Source: Rhynochetos jubatus
Taxonomy: Eukaryota; Chordata; Aves; Eurypygiformes; Rhynochetidae
DNA: 64,000 bases
Direction: 5' to 3'
NCBI GenBank assembly: GCA_027574665.1
Contig: CM050657.1
Span: 13,466,404-13,530,403, forward strand
Position numbers and translations under genes: made by a program. Of the stretch, positions 8,450 to 21,649 are shown one piece after another. The notes below the pieces were generated by a model. It was not told the DNA's origin, did not search any database, and saw nothing but the letters and a program-made list of their open reading frames with translations. Each line of letters starts with the position of its first letter. Positions within the stretch are counted from its first letter, which is position 1.

Positions 8450-11400
8450 CTAACCCTAGGCGTAACCCTAATTGTTAGGGTGCGTGGTTTCCGGCCCCGG
8501 CCCCTCTGGGTTCTGGCTAATAAAGGTGGGGCAGTAGCAATGTGGGTGCAGTGTTTTGCTCCTCTTGGCAGGCCTTTGCAATGCCAGCTAGCCCTGGAGC
8601 TGTGGGCTTTCTGGTTCTCCGGATGCTAACCCTAAGCGTAACCCTAATTGTTAGGGTGCGCGGTTTCCGACCCTGGCCCCTGTGGGTTCTGGCTAATAAA
8701 GGTGGGGAGGCAGCCATGTGGGTGCAGTGTTTTGCTCCTCTTGGCAGGCCTTTGCAAGGCCAGCTAGCCCTGGAGCTGTGGGCTTTCTGGTTCTCCAGAC
8801 GCTAACCCTAAGCGTAACCCTAATATTTGACGTGCGCGGTTTCCGGCCGCGGCCCCTGTGTGTTCTGGCTAGGAAAGGTGGGGAGGCAGCAATGTGGGTG
8901 CAGTGTTTTGCTGCTCTTGGCAGGCCTTTGCAATGCCAGCTAGCCCTGGAGCTGTGGGCTTTCTGGTTCTCCGGACGCTAACCCTAAGCGTAACCCTAAT
9001 ATTTGACGTGCGTGGTTTCCGGCCCCGGCCCCTGTGGGTTCTGGCTAGGGCAGGTGGGGAGGCAGCAATGTGGGTGCAGTGTTTTGCTGCTCTTGGCAGG
9101 CCTTTGCAATGCCAGCTAGCCCTGGAGCTGTGGGCTTTGTGGTTCTCCGGACGCTAACCCTAAGCGTAACCCTAATTGTTAGGGTGCGCGGTTTCCGGCC
9201 CCGGCCCCTGTGGGTTCTGGCTAGGAAAGGTGGGGAGGCAGCAATGTGGGTGCAGTGTTTTGCTCCTCTTGGCAGGCCTTTGCAATGCCAGCTAGCCCTG
9301 GAGCTGTGGGCTTTCTGGTTCTCCGGACACTAACTCTAGGCGTAACCCTAATATTTGACGTGCGCGGTTTCCGGCCCCGGCCCCTCTGGGTTCTGGCTAG
9401 GAAAGGTGGGGAGGCAGCAATGTGGGTGCAGTGTTTTGCTGCTCTTGGCAGGCCTTTGCAATGCCAGCTAGCCCTGGAGCTGTGGGCTTTCTGGTTCTCC
9501 GGACGCTAACCCTAAGCGTAACCCTAATATTTGACGTGCGCGGTTTCCGGCCGCGGCCCCTGTGTGTTCTGGCTAATAAAGGTGGGGAGGCAGCAATGTG
9601 GGTGCAGTGTTTTGCTGCTCTTGGCAGGCCTTTGCAATGCCAGCTAGCCCTGGAGCTGTGGGCTTTCTGGTTCTCCGGACGCTAACCCTAAGCGTAACCC
9701 TAATTGTTAGGGTGCGCGGTTTCCAGCCCCAGCCCCCCTGGGTTCTGGCTAGGAAAGATGGGGAGGCAGCAATGTGGGTGCAGTGTTTTGCTCCTCTTGG
9801 CAGGCCTTTGCAATGCCAGCTAGCCCTGGAGCTGTGGGCTTTCTGGTTCTCCGGACGCTAACCCTAAGCGTAACCCTAATTGTTAGGGTGCGCGGTTTCC
9901 GGCCCCGGCCCCTGTGGGTTCTGGCTAGGGAAGGTGGGGAGGCAGCAATGTGGGTGCAGTGTTTTGCTCCTCTTGGCAGGCCTTTGCAATGCCAGCTAGC
10001 CCTGGAGCTGTGGGCTTTCTGGTTCTCCGGACGCTAACCCTAAGCGTAACCCTAATTGTTAGGGTGCGCGGTTTCCGGCCCCGGCCCCTGTGTGTTCTGG
10101 GTAGGGAAGGTGGGGAGGCAGCAATGTGGGTGCAGTGTTTTGCTGCTCTTGGCAGGCCTTTGCAATGCCAGCTAGCCCTGGAGCTGTGGGCTTTCTGGTT
10201 CTCCGGACGCTAACCCTAGGCGTAACCCTAATATTTGACGTGCGCGGTTTCCGGCCCCGGCCCCTGTGGGTTCTGGCTAGGAAAGGTGGGGAGGCAGCAA
10301 TGTGGGTGCAGTGTTTTGCTGCTCTTGGCAGGCCTTTGCAATGCCAGCTAGCCCTGGAGCTGTGGGCTTTGTGGTTCTCCGGATGCTAACCCTAAGCGTA
10401 ACCCTAATTGTTAGGGTCCGCGGTTTCCGGCCCGGGCCCCTGTGGGTTCTGGCTAATAAAGGTGGGGCGGCAGCAATGTGGGTGCAGTGTTTTGCTGCTC
10501 TTGGCAGGCCTTTGCAATGCCAGCTAGCCCTGGAGCTGTGGGCTTTCTGGTTCTCCGGACGCTAACCCTAAGCGTAACCCTAATTGTTAGGGTGCGCGGT
10601 TTCCGGCCCCGGCCCCTCTGGGTTCTGGCTAGGGAAGGTGGGGAGGCAGCAATGTGGGTGCAGTGTTTTGCTCCTCTTGGCAGGCCTTTGCAATGCCAGC
10701 TAACCCTGGAGCTGTGGGCTTTCTGGTTCTCTGGACGCTAACCCTAAGCGTAACCCTAATATTTGACGTGCGCGGTTTCCGGCCCCGGCCCCTCTGGGTT
10801 CTGGCTACTAAAGGTGGGGAGGCAGCAATGTGGGTGCAGTGTTTTGCTGCTCTTGGCAGGCCTTTGCAATGCCAGCTAGCCCTGGAGCTGTGGGCTTTGT
10901 GGTTCTCCGGATGCTAACCCTAGGCGTAACCCTAATTGTTAGGGTGCGCGGTTTCCGGCCCCGGCCCCTGTGGGTTCTGGCTAATAAAGGTGGGGAGGTA
11001 GCAATGTGGGTGCAGTGTTTTGCTCCTCTTGGCAGGCCTTTGCAATGCCAGCTAGCCCTGGAGCTGTGGGCTTTCTGGTTCTCCGGACGCTAACCCTAAG
11101 CATAACCCTAATATTTGACGTGCGCGGTTTCCGGCCCCGTCCCCTCTGGGTTCTGGCTAATAAAGGTGGGGAGGCAGCAATGTGGGTGCAGTGTTTTGCT
11201 CCTCTTGGCAGGCCTTTGCAATGCCAGCTAGCCCTGGAGCTGTGGGCTTTCTGGTTCTCCGGACGCTAACCCTAAGCGTAACCCTAATTGTTAGGGTGCG
11301 CGGTTTCCGGCCCCGGCCCCTGTGGGTTCTGGCTAGGGAAGGTGGGGAGGCAGCAATGTGGGTGCAGTGTTTTGCTCCTCTTGGCAGGCCTTTGCAATGC

Positions 11401-14400
11401 CAGCTAGCCCTGGAGCTGTGGGCTTTCTGGTTCTCCGGACGCTAACCCTAAGCGTAACCCTAATATTTGACGTGCGCGGTTTCCGGCCCCGGCCCCTCTG
11501 GGTTCTGGCTACTAAAGGTGGGGAGGCAGCAATGTGGGTGCAGTGTTTTGCTGCTCTTGGCAGGCCTTTGCAATGCCAGCTAGCCCTGGAGCTGTGGGCT
11601 TTCTGGTTCTCCGGATGCTAACCCTAAGCGTAACCCTAATTGTTAGGGTGCGCGGTTTCCGTCCCCGGCCCCTGTGGGTTCTGGCTAATAAAGGTGGGGA
11701 GGCAGCAGTGTGGGTGCAGTGTTTTGCTGCTCTTGGCAGGCCTTTGCAATGCCAGCTAGCCCTGGAGCTGTGGGCTTTCTGGTTCTCCGGACGCTAACCC
11801 TAAGCGTAACCCTAATATTTGACGTGCGCGGTTTCCGGCCCTGGCCCCTCTGGGTTCTGGCTAGGAAAGGTGGGGAGGCAGCAATGTGGGTGCAGTGTTT
11901 TGCTCCTCTTGGCAGGCCTTTGCAATGCCAGCTAGCCCTGGAGCTGTGGGCTTTCTGGTTCTCCAGACGCTAACCCTCAGCGTAACCCTAATATTTGATG
12001 TGCGCGGTTTCCGTCCCCGGCCCCTGTGGGTTCTGGCTAGGAAAGGTGGGGAGGCAGCAATGTGGGTGCAGTGTTTTGCTGCTCTTGGCAGGCCTTTGCA
12101 ATGCCAGCTAGCCCTGGAGCTGTGGGCTTTCTGGTTCTCCGGACGCTAACCCTAAGCGTAACCCTAATTGTTAGGGTGCGCGGTTTCCGGCCCCGGCCCC
12201 TGTGGGTTCTGGCTAGGGAAGGTGGGGAGGCAGCAATGTGGGTGCAGTGTTTTGCTCCTCTTGGCAGGCCTTTGCAATGCCAGCTAGCCCTGGAGCTGTG
12301 GGCTTTCTGGTTCTCCGGACCCTAAACCTAAGCGTACCGTTAATACTTGATGTGCGCGGTTTCCGTCCCCGGCCCTTCTGCGTTCTGGCTAATAAAGGTG
12401 GGGAGGCAGCAATGTGGGTGCAGTGTTTTGCTCCTCTTGGCAGGCCTTTGCAATGCCAGCTAGCCCTGGAGCTGTGGGCTTTCTGGTTCTCCGGACGCTA
12501 ACCCTAAGCGTAACCCTAATATTTGACGTGCGCTGTTTCCGGCCCCGGCCCCTCTGGGTTCTGGCTACTAAAGGTGGGGAGGCAGCAATGTGGGTGCAGT
12601 GTTTTGCTCCTCTTGGCAGGCCTTTGCAATGCCAGCTAGCCCTGGAGCTGTGCGCTTTCTGGTTCTCCGGACGCTAACCCTAAGCGTAACCCTAATATTT
12701 GAGGTGCGCGGTTTCCGGCCGCGGCCCCTGTGTGTTCTGGCTAATAAAGGTGGGGAGGCAGCAATGTGGGTGCAGTGTTTTGCTGCTCTTGGCAGGCCTT
12801 TGCAATGCCAGCTAGCCCTGGAGCTGTGGGCTTTCTGGTTCTCCGGACGCTAACCCTAAGCGTAACCCTAATATTTGACGTGCGCGGTTTCCGGCCCCGG
12901 CCCCTGTGGGTTCTGGCTAGGAAAGGTGGGGAGGCAGCAATGTGGGTGCAGTGTTTTGCTGCTCTTGGCAGGCCTTTGCAATGCCAGCTAGCCCTGGAGC
13001 TGTGGGCTTTGTGGTTCTCCGGGCGCTAACCCTAAGCGTAATCCTAATTGTTAGGGTGCGCGGTTTCCGGCCCCGGCCCCTGTGGGTTCTGGCTAATAAA
13101 GGTGGGGAGGCAGCAATGTGGGTGCAGTGTTTTGCTCCTCTTGGCAGGCCTTTGCAAAGCCAGCTAGCCCTGGAGCTGTGGGCTTTCTGGTTCTCCGGAC
13201 GCTAACCCTAGGCGTAACCCTAACATTTGACGTGCGCGGTTTCCGTCCCCGGCCCCTGTGGGTTCTGGCTAGGAAAGGTGGGGAGGCAGCAATGTGGGTG
13301 CAGTGTTTTGCTGCTCTTGGCAGGCCTTTGCAATGCCAGCTAGCCCTGGAGCTGTGGGCTTTCTGGTTCTCCGGACGCTAACCCTAAGCGTAACCCTAAT
13401 TTTTAGGGTGCGCGGTTTCCGGCACCGGCCCCCCTGGGTTCTGGCTAGGAAAGGTGGGGAGGCAGCAATGTGGGTGCAGTGTTTTGCTGCTCTTGGCAGG
13501 CCTTTGCAATGCCAGCTAGCCCTGGAGCTGTGGGCTTTCTGGTTCTCCGGACGCTAACCCTAAGCGTAACCCTAATTGTTAGGGTGCGCGGTTTCCGGCC
13601 CCGGCCCCTGTGGGTTCTGGCCAATAAAGGTGGGGAGGCAGCAATGTGGGTGCAGTGTTTTGCTCCTCTTGGCAGGCCTTTGCAATGCCAGCTAGCCCTG
13701 GAGCTGTGGGCTTTCTGGTTCTCCGGACGCTAACCCTAAGCGTAACCCTAATATTTGACGTGCGCGGTTTCCGGCCCCGGCCCCTGTGGGTTCTGGCTAA
13801 TAAAGGTGGGGAGGCAGCAATGTGGGTGCAGTGTTTTGCTCCTCTTGGCAGGCCTTTGCAATGCCAGCTAGCCCTGGAGCTGTGGGCTTTCTGGTTCTCC
13901 GGACGCTAACCCTAAGCGTAACCCTAATATTTGACGTGCGCGGTTTCCGGCCCCGTCCCCTCTGGGTTCTGGCTAATAAAGGTGGGGAGGCAGCAATGCG
14001 GGTGCAGTGTTTTGCTCCTCTTGGCAGGCCTTTGCAATGCCAGCTAGCCCTGGAGCTGTGGGCTTTCTGGTTCTCCGGACGCTAACCCTAAGCGTAACCC
14101 TAATTGTTAGGGTGCGCGGTTTCCGGCCCCGGCCCCTGTGGGTTCTGGCTAGGGAAGGTGGGGAGGCAGCAATGTGGGTGCAGTGTTTTGCTCCTCTTGG
14201 CAGGCCTTTGCAATGCCAGCTAGCCCTGGAGCTGTGGGCTTTCTGGTTCTCCGGACGCTAACCCTAAGCGTAACCCTAATATTTGACGTGCGCCGTTTCC
14301 GGCCCCGGCCCCTCTGTGTTCTGGGTAGGAAAGGTGGGGAGGCAGCAATGTGGGTGCAGTGTTTTGCTCCTCTTGGCAGGCCTTTGCAAGGCCAGCTAGC

Positions 14401-14609
14401 CCTGGAGCTGTGGGCTTTCTGGTTCTCCGGACGCTAACCCTAAGCGTAACCCTAATTGTTAGGGTGCGCGGTTTCCGGCCCCGGCCCCTCTGGGTTCTGG
14501 CTAGGGAAGGTGGGGAGGCAGCAATGTGGGTGCAGTGTTTTGCTGCTCTTGGCAGGCCTTTGCAATGCCAGCTAGCCCTGGAGCTGTGGGCTTTGTGGTT
14601 CTCCGGACG
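8450..14609 (+). repeat. Segmental duplication B, copy 1 (35 monomers)
   Basis: This block recurs at 15490-20241 in the same order but with monomers missing from the second copy. The offset falls in steps of 7040, 6688, 6512, 6160 and 5632 bp, all whole multiples of 176. Shared private variants include GGGGCAGTAGCAATG near 8530, GCAAGGCCAG near 8756, CACTAACTCTAGG near 9328, the degenerate telomere block at 12322 and TGTGCGCTTTC near 12651. Confidence 0.87.
12322..12497 (+). repeat. Monomer with a strongly decayed telomere block
   Basis: The block reads CTAAACCTAAGCGTACCG followed by TTAATACTTGATG, so the terminal CCCTAA is lost along with several other positions. It also carries CCCTTCTGCG downstream. 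It is the most diverged telomere block seen in the window. It is shared with 18834-19009 in duplication B, so the decay predates that duplication. Confidence 0.85.
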
Positions 14610-15489
14610 CTAACCCTAAGCGTAACCCTAATTGTTAGGGTGCGCGGTTTCCGGCCCCAGCCCCTCTGGGTTCTGGCTAGGAAAGGTGGGGAGGCAGCAA
14701 TGTGGGTGCAGTGTTTTGCTCCTCTTGGCAGGCCTTTGCAATGCCAGCTAGCCCTGGAGCTGTGGGCTTTCTGGTTCTCCGGACGCTAACCCTAGGCGTA
14801 ACCCTAATATTTGACATGTGCGGTTTCCGGCCCCGGCCCCTGTGGGTTCTGGCTAGGGAAGGTGGGGAGGCAGCAATGTGGGTGCAGTGTTTTGCTCCTC
14901 TTGGCAGGCCTTTGCAATGCCAGCTAGCCCTGGAGCTGTGGGCTTTCTGGTTCTCCGGACTCTAACCCTAAGCGTAACCCTAATTGTTAGGGTGCGCGGT
15001 TTCCGGCCCCGGCCCCTGTGGGTTCTGGCTAGGGAAGGTGGGGAGGCAGCAATGTGGGTGCAGTGTTTTGCTGCTCTTGGCAGGCCTTTGCAATGCCAGC
15101 TAGCCCTGGAGCTGTGGGCTTTCTGGTTCTCCGGACGCTAACCCTAAGCGTAACCCTAATATTTGACGTGCGCGGTTTCCGGCCCCGGCCCCTGTGGGTT
15201 CTGGCTAGGAAAGGTGGGGAGGCAGCAATGTGGGTGCAGTGTTTTGCTCCTCTTGGCAGGCCTTTGCAATGCCAGCTAGCCCTGGAGCTGTGGGCTTTCT
15301 GGTTCTCCGGACACTAACTCTAGGCGTAACCCTAATATTTGACGTGCGCGGTTTCCGTCCCCGGCCCCTGTGGGTTCTGGCTAGGAAAGGTGGGGAGGCA
15401 GCAATGTGGGTGCAGTGTTTTGCTGCTCTTGGCAGGCCTTTGCAATGCCAGCTAGCCCTGGAGCTGTGGGCTTTCTGGTTCTCCGGACG

Positions 15490-18400
15490 CTAACCCTAGG
15501 CGTAACCCTAATTGTTAGGGTGCGTGGTTTCCGGCCCCGGCCCCTCTGGGTTCTGGCTAATAAAGGTGGGGCAGTAGCAATGTGGGTGCAGTGTTTTGCT
15601 CCTCTTGGCAGGCCTTTGCAATGCCAGCTAGCCCTGGAGCTGTGGGCTTTCTGGTTCTCCGGATGCTAACCCTAAGCGTAACCCTAATTGTTAGGGTGCG
15701 CGGTTTCCGACCCTGGCCCCTGTGGGTTCTGGCTAATAAAGGTGGGGAGGCAGCCATGTGGGTGCAGTGTTTTGCTCCTCTTGGCAGGCCTTTGCAAGGC
15801 CAGCTAGCCCTGGAGCTGTGGGCTTTCTGGTTCTCCAGACGCTAACCCTAAGCGTAACCCTAATATTTGACGTGCGCGGTTTCCGGCCGCGGCCCCTGTG
15901 TGTTCTGGCTAGGAAAGGTGGGGAGGCAGCAATGTGGGTGCAGTGTTTTGCTGCTCTTGGCAGGCCTTTGCAATGCCAGCTAGCCCTGGAGCTGTGGGCT
16001 TTCTGGTTCTCCGGACGCTAACCCTAAGCGTAACCCTAATATTTGACGTGCGCGGTTTCCGGCCCCGGCCCCTGTGGGTTCTGGCTAGGGCAGGTGGGGA
16101 GGCAGCAATGTGGGTGCAGTGTTTTGCTGCTCTTGGCAGGCCTTTGCAATGCCAGCTAGCCCTGGAGCTGTGGGCTTTGTGGTTCTCCGGACGCTAACCC
16201 TAAGCGTAACCCTAATTGTTAGGGTGCGCGGTTTCCGGCCCCGGCCCCTGTGGGTTCTGGCTAGGAAAGGTGGGGAGGCAGCAATGTGGGTGCAGTGTTT
16301 TGCTCCTCTTGGCAGGCCTTTGCAATGCCAGCTAGCCCTGGAGCTGTGGGCTTTCTGGTTCTCCGGACACTAACTCTAGGCGTAACCCTAATATTTGACG
16401 TGCGCGGTTTCCGGCCCCGGCCCCTCTGGGTTCTGGCTAGGAAAGGTGGGGAGGCAGCAATGTGGGTGCAGTGTTTTGCTGCTCTTGGCAGGCCTTTGCA
16501 ATGCCAGCTAGCCCTGGAGCTGTGGGCTTTCTGGTTCTCCGGACGCTAACCCTAAGCGTAACCCTAATATTTGACGTGCGCGGTTTCCGGCCGCGGCCCC
16601 TGTGTGTTCTGGCTAATAAAGGTGGGGAGGCAGCAATGTGGGTGCAGTGTTTTGCTCCTCTTGGCAGGCCTTTGCAATGCCAGCTAGCCCTGGAGCTGTG
16701 GGCTTTCTGGTTCTCCGGACGCTAACCCTAAGCGTAACCCTAATTGTTAGGGTGCGCGGTTTCCGGCCCCGGCCCCTGTGTGTTCTGGGTAGGGAAGGTG
16801 GGGAGGCAGCAATGTGGGTGCAGTGTTTTGCTCCTCTTGGCAGGCCTTTGCAATGCCAGCTAGCCCTGGAGCTGTGGGCTTTCTGGTTCTCCGGACGCTA
16901 ACCCTAGGCGTAACCCTAATATTTGACGTGCGCGGTTTCCGGCCCCGGCCCCTCTGGGTTCTGGCTACTAAAGGTGGGGAGGCAGCAATGTGGGTGCAGT
17001 GTTTTGCTGCTCTTGGCAGGCCTTTGCAATGCCAGCTAGCCCTGGAGCTGTGGGCTTTCTGGTTCTCCGGACGCTAACCCTAAGCGTAACCCTAATTGTT
17101 AGGGTGCGCGGTTTCCGGCCCCGGCCCCTGTGTGTTCTGGGTAGGGAAGGTGGGGAGGCAGCAATGTGGGTGCAGTGTTTTGCTCCTCTTGGCAGGCCTT
17201 TGCAATGCCAGCTAGCCCTGGAGCTGTGGGCTTTCTGGTTCTCCGGACGCTAACCCTAGGCGTAACCCTAATATTTGACGTGCGCGGTTTCCGGCCCCGG
17301 CCCCTCTGGGTTCTGGCTACTAAAGGTGGGGAGGCAGCAATGTGGGTGCAGTGTTTTGCTGCTCTTGGCAGGCCTTTGCAATTCCAGCTAGCCCTGGAGC
17401 TGTGGGCTTTGTGGTTCTCCGGATGCTAACCCTAGGCGTAACCCTAATTGTTAGGGTGCGCGGTTTCCGGCCCCGGCCCCTGTGGGTTCTGGCTAATAAA
17501 GGTGGGGAGGTAGCAATGTGGGTGCAGTGTTTTGCTCCTCTTGGCAGGCCTTTGCAATGCCAGCTAGCCCTGGAGCTGTGGGCTTTCTGGTTCTCCGGAC
17601 GCTAACCCTAAGCATAACCCTAATATTTGACGTGCGCGGTTTCCGGCCCCGTCCCCTCTGGGTTCTGGCTAATAAAGGTGGGGAGGCAGCAATGTGGGTG
17701 CAGTGTTTTGCTGCTCTTGGCAGGCCTTTGCAATGCCAGCTAGCCCTGGAGCTGTGGGCTTTCTGGTTCTCCGGACGCTAACCCTAAGCGTAACCCTAAT
17801 TGTTAGGGTGCGCGGTTTCCGGCCCCGGCCCCTGTGGGTTCTGGCTAGGGAAGGTGGGGAGGCAGCAATGTGGGTGCAGTGTTTTGCTCCTCTTGGCAGG
17901 CCTTTGCAATGCCAGCTAGCCCTGGAGCTGTGGGCTTTCTGGTTCTCCGGACGCTAACCCTAAGCGTAACCCTAATATTTGACGTGCGCGGTTTCCGGCC
18001 CCGGCCCCTCTGGGTTCTGGCTACTAAAGGTGGGGAGGCAGCAATGTGGGTGCAGTGTTTTGCTGCTCTTGGCAGGCCTTTGCAATGCCAGCTAGCCCTG
18101 GAGCTGTGGGCTTTCTGGTTCTCCGGATGCTAACCCTAGGCGTAACCCTAATTGTTAGGGTGCGCGGTTTCCGGCCCCGGCCCCTGTGGGTTCTGGCTAA
18201 TAAAGGTGGGGAGGCAGCAATGTGGGTGCAGTGTTTTGCTCCTCTTGGCAGGCCTTTGCAATGCCAGCTAGCCCTGGAGCTGTGGGCTTTCTGGTTCTCC
18301 GGACGCTAACCCTAAGCGTAACCCTAATTGTTAGGGTGCGCGGTTTCCGTCCCCGGCCCCTGTGGGTTCTGGCTAATAAAGGTGGGGAGGCAGCAGTGTG

Positions 18401-20241
18401 GGTGCAGTGTTTTGCTGCTCTTGGCAGGCCTTTGCAATGCCAGCTAGCCCTGGAGCTGTGGGCTTTCTGGTTCTCCAGACGCTAACCCTCAGCGTAACCC
18501 TAATATTTGATGTGCGCGGTTTCCGTCCCCGGCCCCTGTGGGTTCTGGCTAGGAAAGGTGGGGAGGCAGCAATGTGGGTGCAGTGTTTTGCTGCTCTTGG
18601 CAGGCCTTTGCAATGCCAGCTAGCCCTGGAGCTGTGGGCTTTCTGGTTCTCCGGACGCTAACCCTAAGCGTAACCCTAATTGTTAGGGTGCGCGGTTTCC
18701 GGCCCCGGCCCCTGTGGGTTCTGGCTAGGGAAGGTGGGGAGGCAGCAATGTGGGTGCAGTGTTTTGCTCCTCTTGGCAGGCCTTTGCAATGCCAGCTAGC
18801 CCTGGAGCTGTGGGCTTTCTGGTTCTCCGGACCCTAAACCTAAGCATACCGTTAATACTTGATGTGCGCGGTTTCCGTCCCCGGCCCTTCTGCGTTCTGG
18901 CTAATAAAGGTGGGGAGGCAGCAATGTGGGTGCAGTGTTTTGCTCCTCTTGGCAGGCCTTTGCAAAGCCAGCTAGCCCTGGAGCTGTGGGCTTTCTGGTT
19001 CTCCGGACGCTAACCCTAAGCGTAACCCTAATATTTGACGTGCGCTGTTTCCGGCCCCGGCCCCTCTGGGTTCTGGCTACTAAAGGTGGGGAGGCAGCAA
19101 TGTGGGTGCAGTGTTTTGCTCCTCTTGGCAGGCCTTTGCAATGCCAGCTAGCCCTGGAGCTGTGCGCTTTCTGGTTCTCCGGACGCTAACCCTAAGCGTA
19201 ATCCTAATTGTTAGGGTGCGCGGTTTCCGGCCCCGGCCCCTGTGGGTTCTGGCTAATAAAGGTGGGGAGGCAGCAATGTGGGTGCAGTGTTTTGCTCCTC
19301 TTGGCAGGCCTTTGCAAAGCCAGCTAGCCCTGGAGCTGTGGGCTTTCTGGTTCTCCGGACGCTAACCCTAGGCGTAACCCTAACATTTGACGTGCGCGGT
19401 TTCCGTCCCCGGCCCCTGTGGGTTCTGGCTAGGAAAGGTGGGGAGGCAGCAATGTGGGTGCAGTGTTTTGCTGCTCTTGGCAGGCCTTTGCAATGCCAGC
19501 TAGCCCTGGAGCTGTGGGCTTTCTGGTTCTCCGGACGCTAACCCTAAGCGTAACCCTAATTTTTAGGGTGCGCGGTTTCCAGCCCCGGCCCCCCTGGGTT
19601 CTGGCTAGGAAAGGTGGGGAGGCAGCAATGTGGGTGCAGTGTTTTGCTGCTCTTGGCAGGCCTTTGCAATGCCAGCTAGCCCTGGAGCTGTGGGCTTTCT
19701 GGTTCTCCGGACGCTAACCCTAAGCGTAACCCTAATTGTTAGGGTGCGCGGTTTCCGGCCCCGGCCCCTGTGGGTTCTGGCCAATAAAGGTGGGGAGGCA
19801 GCAATGTGGGTGCAGTGTTTTGCTCCTCTTGGCAGGCCTTTGCAATGCCAGCTAGCCCTGGAGCTGTGGGCTTTCTGGTTCTCCGGACGCTAACCCTAAG
19901 CGTAACCCTAATATTTGACGTGCGCGGTTTCCGGCCCCGGCCCCTGTGGGTTCTGGCTAATAAAGGTGGGGAGGCAGCAATGTGGGTGCAGTGTTTTGCT
20001 CCTCTTGGCAGGCCTTTGCAATGCCAGCTAGCCCTGGAGCTGTGGGCTTTCTGGTTCTCCGGACGCTAACCCTAAGCGTAACCCTAATTGTTAGGGTGCG
20101 CGGTTTCCAGCCCCGGCCCCTCTGGGTTCTGGCTAGGGAAGGTGGGGAGGCAGCAATGTGGGTGCAGTGTTTTGCTGCTCTTGGCAGGCCTTTGCAATGC
20201 CAGCTAGCCCTGGAGCTGTGGGCTTTGTGGTTCTCCGGACG
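15490..20241 (+). repeat. Segmental duplication B, copy 2 (27 monomers)
   Basis: This is a shorter copy of 8450-14609. Eight monomers fewer are present, lost (or not gained) in four separate steps of 2, 1, 2 and 3 monomers. Remaining monomers match copy 1 with scattered single-base differences, for example CCAGCC for CCGGCA near 19580 and AGCATACC for AGCGTACC near 18843. Confidence 0.87.
18834..19009 (+). repeat. Decayed-telomere monomer, duplicate copy
   Basis: This has the same private changes as 12322-12497 plus an extra CpG transition (AGCGTACC to AGCATACC) and a GCAAAGCC variant in the core. It lies 6512 bp (37 monomers) downstream of its partner. Confidence 0.85.
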
Positions 20242-21473
20242 CTAACCCTAAGCGTAACCCTAATTGTTAGGGTGCGCGGTTTCCGGCCCCAGCCCCTCTG
20301 GGTTCTGGCTAATAAAGGTGGGGAGGCAGCAATGTGGGTGCAGTGTTTTGCTGCTCTTGGCAGGCCTTTGCAATGCCAGCTAGCCCTGGAGCTGTGGGCT
20401 TTCTGGTTCTCCGGACGCTAACCCTAAGCATAACCCTAATATTTGACGTGCGCGGTTTCCGGCCCCGGCCCCTCTGGGTTCTGGCTAGGGAAGGTGGGGA
20501 GGCAGCAATGTGGGTGCAGTGTTTTGCTCCTCTTGGCAGGCCTTTGCAATGCCAGCTAGCCCTGGAGCTGTGCGCTTTGTGGTTCTCCTGACGCTAACCC
20601 TAAGCGTAACCCTAATATTTGACGTGCGCGGTTTCCGGCCCTGGCCCCTCTGGGTTCTGGCTACTAAAGGTGGGGAGGCAGCAATGTGGGTGCAGTGTTT
20701 TGCTGCTCTTGGCAGGCCTTTGCAATGCCAGCTAGCCCTGGAGCTGTGGGCTTTCTGGTTCTCCGGACGCTAACCCTAGGCGTAACCCTAATATTTGACG
20801 TGCGCGGTTTCCGTCCCCGGCCCCTGTGGGTTCTGGCTAGGAAAGGTGGGGAGGCAGCAATGTGGGTGCAGTGTTTTGCTCCTCTTGGCAGGCCTTTGCA
20901 ATGCCAGCTAGCCCTGGAGCTGTGGGCTTTCTGGTTCTCCGGACGCTAACCCTAAGCGTAACCCTAATATTTGACGTGCGCGGTTTCCGGCCCTGGCCCC
21001 TCTGGGTTCTGGCTAGGAAAGGTGGGGAGGCAGCAATGTGGGTGCAGTGTTTTGCTCCTCTTGGCAGGCCTTTGCAATGCCAGCTAGCCCTGGAGCTGTG
21101 GGCTTTCTGGTTCTCCGGACGCTAACCCTAAGCGTAACCCTAATATTTGACGTGCGCGGTTTCCGGCCCCGGCACCTCTGGGTTCTGGCTATGGAAGGTG
21201 GGGAGGCAGCAATGTAGGTGCAGTGTGTTGCTCCTCTTGGCAGGCCTTTGCAATGCCAGCTAGCCCTGGAGCTGTGGGCTTTCTGGTTCTCCGGACGCTA
21301 ACCCTAAGCGTAACCCTAATTGTTAGGGTGCGCGGTTTCCGTCCCCGGCCCCTGTGGGTTCTGGCTAGGGAAGGTGGGGAGGCAGCAATGTGGGTGCAGT
21401 GTTTTGCTCCTCTTGGCAGGCCTTTGCAATGCCAGCTAGCCCTGGAGCTGTGGGCTTTCTGGTTCTCCGGACG

Positions 21474-21649
21474 CTAACCCTAAGCGTAACCCTAATTGTT
21501 AGCGTCCGCGGTTTCCGGCCCCGGCCCCTGTGGGTTCTGGCTAGGGAAGGTGGGGAGGCAGCAATGTGGGTGCAGTGTTTTGCTCCTCTTGGCAGGCCTT
21601 TGCAATGCCAGCTAGCCCTGGAGCTGTGGGCTTTCTGGTTCTCCGGACG
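21474..21649 (+). repeat. First monomer of the TTAGCGTCCGCGG class
   Basis: The right arm of the hairpin reads TTAGCG instead of TTAGGG and is followed by TCCGCGG. This haplotype recurs near 21852, 24140, 24490, 27483, 30475, 38910 and 49263, always in hairpin-class context, and is not seen left of 21.4 kb. Confidence 0.8.

Larger units (their letters stand above)
1..20417 (+). repeat. Subarray I
   Basis: About 116 monomers. After the first copy no monomer has an intact CCCTAA triplet. The offset-112 G variant (GCTGCTC) is frequent. Monomers with TAGGGCAGG occur only here (to about 16.1 kb). CTACTAAAGG monomers appear from about 10.8 kb and continue only to about 26 kb. TTCGGG and CTAATACAGG, common further right, are absent. 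The subarray includes two large segmental duplications (2995-8273 and 8450-20241). The right limit is set at a monomer boundary near where these variants change and is approximate. Confidence 0.7.
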
